Part shown: in pieces, positions 61,889 through 64,000 of the stretch
Position numbering within the stretch: the first letter of the stretch is position 1
Layout: every line of letters starts with the position of its first letter
Source: JAUVPY01 sp034412795
GTDB taxonomy: Bacteria; Chloroflexota; Anaerolineae; 4572-78; NAK82
DNA: 64,000 nucleotides
Reading direction: 5' to 3'
Assembly: GCA_034412795.1 (NCBI GenBank)
Contig: DAOUMD010000011.1
Span: forward strand, 1 to 64,000
Program-made: the position numbers and the translations under genes
The notes under the pieces: model-generated
What the model saw: only the letters and a program-made list of their open reading frames with translations
Databases searched by the model: none
Told to the model about the DNA's origin: nothing

Positions 61889-62548
61889 ATGAGTGAAATC
61901 ATCAAACGGTTTCTTTGGGTATCAGTATACGCCATCGCTATGGCCCTGCTGGAGGCGGTGGTCGTGGTCTACATCCGGGGATTGATCCAGGTCACACCGG
62001 ACCACGTGGCATTGGGGCCATACGTCAGGATGGAGATATGGCGCGAGGTGGCCACCCTGGCCATGTTGGTGGCGGTGGGGTGGCTGGCCGGTCGGGGGCG
62101 GATCGAGCGCTGGGCTTATGGGTTGTTCGCCTTTGGGCTGTGGGACATATTCTACTACGTCTGGCTCAAAGCCCTGATGGATTGGCCGGCGACGCTGCTG
62201 GATTGGGACGTGCTGTTCCTGATCCCGCTGCGCTGGTGGGGACCGGTGCTGGCGCCGGTGCTGATCGCGGCGCTGATTTGTCTCACGGCGGTGCTGGCTG
62301 TGACGCGGCTGGCGCGAGGGACTCCGCCCGAGGTCACACCCGTCCGGGCGGGCGTGGTACTGGCGGGCGCACTGCTGGCCTTGTATGTCTTCACTTGTGG
62401 TTCACTACACGCGCTGTTGGCAGGCCGGACCGATTGGGATACGTTGCGGCCTGAGCCTTTCAAATGGTCGTTGTTCTTGGTCGCGCTGGCGTTGATGGCC
62501 GTGCCCAGCCTGGTGGCGGCCTGGCCGAAGCGCATCCTGGGCACGTAG
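61889..62548 (+). CDS. Integral membrane protein of unknown function
   Basis: 219 residues with about six hydrophobic segments (FLWVSVYAIAMALLEAVVVV, LAMLVAVGWLAG, FAFGLWDIFYYVWL, VLAPVLIAALICLTAVLAV, GVVLAGALLALYVFTCGS, LFLVALALMAVPSLVAAW). It is rich in Trp in the WDIFYYVWLKALMDWPATLLDWD loop. No family was recognised. It precedes the UROD-like gene on the same strand by 260 bp with no clear gene between. Confidence 0.75.
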   Translation: MSEIIKRFLWVSVYAIAMALLEAVVVVYIRGLIQVTPDHVALGPYVRMEIWREVATLAMLVAVGWLAGRGRIERWAYGLFAFGLWDIFYYVWLKALMDWPATLLDWDVLFLIPLRWWGPVLAPVLIAALICLTAVLAVTRLARGTPPEVTPVRAGVVLAGALLALYVFTCGSLHALLAGRTDWDTLRPEPFKWSLFLVALALMAVPSLVAAWPKRILGT

Positions 62549-62808
62549 ATCGTTGACATTCCACCCGGCCGGGCCTATAATGTGCCAGGAGCTGGACAAT
62601 GCTTTTGACTCATTCTTTTTCTCCACCAAGCCACGTTCTTCGCCCCCGGCCGCTATTGGAAGCCGGATTGTGACGTTCCCCTACCTGAGACAACTATGTA
62701 TCCGATTCAGCCCGACCGTGCACACCCCCTGTGCCTGTGGCCACCCCGACCCTGGATACCTGCCCCTCGACGGGCAGAATGCTTACTTATGGAAAAAGGT
62801 TAAGCTCA

Positions 62809-64000
62809 GTGCATACTACTTTGACTCCCAGAGAAAGAATGTGCAGGGCCTTGTCGGGCCAAAGAACCGACGTAGTGCCGGCTGCCCCTGCCTACCTGAG
62901 TCTCTTCCTGGCCGATTTCGAACGCGCCTATTACATCGAGCAGTACCGCCGCCGTTTGCGAGGCCGCTCCCGTTATCCTGTTGACCACGAAGAAGATACT
63001 CATTTGCGTGCCCAGGCCCTTTACCAATCCTACGGCATCTTCAAAGCCTGGCCGGATTGGATCGAAGTCCGACCGGGGGCCAGCCGCGCCTGGTCTGAAC
63101 GCACCGACATCGTCCGGCAAGACGGCCTCCTGTATTACGAGGACAAAAGGGCAGGGCGGCGTGTGCCGATGAGGGCGGTCCCCCTGCCACGCGGGAACGC
63201 CAGCTTGAATACGAGAAGGCCAAGTTCGACGGATGTGTGGGACACCTCGGATCAGATCCAAAGCGAGGCGGACGTAGACACGCACTTACCGCTCTTGACC
63301 GGGGCTGAATGGCTGGCACGAGGTGACTTTGACCTGCCCAGACGGGTGATCGCCGATTATGGCGACCGCTTCTTCATTTCCACGATTCTCGATACCCCCT
63401 TTTCAAGCGCGTATGACGTGCTAGGCTTCCAGGGACTGATGCTCATCCAGCACGACCGGCCCGCCCTGCTCCACTATGTGTTGGGGCGTTATCTGGCGCG
63501 GGCAAAAGAATATATGAACGCCTGGGCTTCTGTCGGCGTCCACGGCGTTTACGTGGAGGAGGTCTTTACCGGGGCCGACATGATCTCGCCCGCGGGCTAT
63601 GACGAGTACGTGTTGCCCTACAACCAGTCCCTCTTTTCTCACCTGAGCGGCCTGGGGTTGTTACCGATTTATTACATGTGTGGCGACGCGGTTCCACGTC
63701 TGGATCAGATCGCAAGATTGGACGTGGCGGGGGTGGCGCTAGAGGAGAGCAAGAAGAACTTTCGCATCGAGATTGAGGAGGTGGTGGACCGGGTCGCCGG
63801 CCGGGCGGTGGTCTTTGGCAACATAGATGCGGTGCGGTTTGGCCTTCACGCCCGGCTGGAAGAAATGTCGGAGGAAGTGAAACGTCAAGCGCGCATCGGC
63901 GCAGAGGCAAAAGGGTTCGTAGTCAGTACGGGCAGCCCATTTCCCCTGGACACCAACCCGCGTCTGATTGATACGCTGGTGACCACGGCACACTCGCTGG
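62809..64000 (+). CDS. Uroporphyrinogen-decarboxylase-like protein (3' end outside window)
   Basis: At least 397 residues. The family opening TPRERMCRALSGQRTDVVPA follows a TTG at 62821; the GTG at 62809 is a possible earlier start, and neither has a strong ribosome site. Later motifs include GVHGVYVEEVFTGADMISP, HLSGLGLLPIYYMCG, VAGVALEESKKNFRIEI, VFGNIDAV and STGSPFPLDTNPR, as in the UROD barrel of corrinoid-dependent methyltransferases and uncharacterised HemE paralogues. It is unlikely to be the heme-pathway HemE itself. The frame is open to the window end. Confidence 0.8.
   Translation, partial: MHTTLTPRERMCRALSGQRTDVVPAAPAYLSLFLADFERAYYIEQYRRRLRGRSRYPVDHEEDTHLRAQALYQSYGIFKAWPDWIEVRPGASRAWSERTDIVRQDGLLYYEDKRAGRRVPMRAVPLPRGNASLNTRRPSSTDVWDTSDQIQSEADVDTHLPLLTGAEWLARGDFDLPRRVIADYGDRFFISTILDTPFSSAYDVLGFQGLMLIQHDRPALLHYVLGRYLARAKEYMNAWASVGVHGVYVEEVFTGADMISPAGYDEYVLPYNQSLFSHLSGLGLLPIYYMCGDAVPRLDQIARLDVAGVALEESKKNFRIEIEEVVDRVAGRAVVFGNIDAVRFGLHARLEEMSEEVKRQARIGAEAKGFVVSTGSPFPLDTNPRLIDTLVTTAHSL

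Noticed and set aside
62553..62984. A 143-codon plus-strand frame between the membrane protein and the UROD-like gene
   Set aside because: Its 3' half overlaps the UROD-like gene in another frame and no family similarity was seen.

Overview
The window most resembles a member of the Chloroflexota (Anaerolineae or Caldilineae type). I infer this from the moderately high GC, the secreted proteins carrying a conserved I/Y-F/L-P-x-x-L-K motif, a Thr/Pro-linker Ser/Thr kinase, a 48-residue Flp-type pilin, an ECF operon with transcobalamin-like secreted proteins, and many intergenic palindromic elements. This is an inference from gene content; no rRNA or tRNA gene was seen.

Layout. 1-7260 (minus) is the 5' part of a giant secreted protein with two metallophosphoesterase domains and many Ig/cadherin-like repeats; its 3' end lies outside the window. 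8.0-8.5 kb holds a decayed cysteine-desulfurase-like gene. 8.45-13.1 kb (minus) is a 2-oxoacid:ferredoxin oxidoreductase pair plus a response-regulator/thioredoxin-reductase fusion. 13.4-15.6 kb (plus) is an MFS exporter and a GntR regulator behind a consensus promoter. 17.5-21.8 kb holds a transmembrane Ser/Thr kinase and a secreted protein. 21.9-27.7 kb (minus) is a tightly overlapping run: galU-like, GHMP kinase, CPA2 antiporter, GNAT acetyltransferase and an enolase-superfamily OSBS/NSAR enzyme.

27.8-35.6 kb (minus) is a coherent putative cobalamin-uptake operon. It has a consensus promoter, a cobalamin riboswitch, an intrinsic terminator, a small unknown protein, two secreted DUF4430-type proteins (one with an alpha/alpha toroid, as in intrinsic factor and transcobalamin), and the ECF S, T and double-A components. 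35.8-40.4 kb holds an Rrf2 regulator, a PEP-synthase/rifampicin-phosphotransferase-like dikinase and a class III aminotransferase. 40.7-44.0 kb (minus) is a hybrid GAF histidine kinase followed by a response regulator fused to a caspase-like protease. A broken PIN toxin with its antitoxin, a secreted glycoside-hydrolase-like protein, a TPR-L,D-transpeptidase, an Flp pilin and a second two-component pair follow.

53.4-61.0 kb (minus) is the most striking region: a diversity-generating retroelement (DGR). Two NACHT ATPases each end in an FGE-sulfatase (C-type-lectin-like) domain whose last codons form a 70-bp variable repeat. Between them lie a 70-bp template repeat and the 5' half of the reverse transcriptase. 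Differences between template and variable repeats fall almost only at template adenines (10 of 11 and 9 of 11), the DGR signature. The reverse transcriptase is broken: it has a frameshift and is joined directly to the template repeat, and it lacks the catalytic YxDD region. The recogniser pair therefore looks frozen, unless an RT acts in trans or the join is an assembly error. A small helical protein upstream shares an N-terminal motif with both NACHT proteins and may be a partner.

A second theme is a dense population of small palindromic elements: REP-like repeats beside a transposase remnant, MITE-like pairs, and low-complexity inverted repeats. Several have entered coding sequence in frame or sit inside the riboswitch. 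The right edge holds a membrane protein and the start of a uroporphyrinogen-decarboxylase-like gene.
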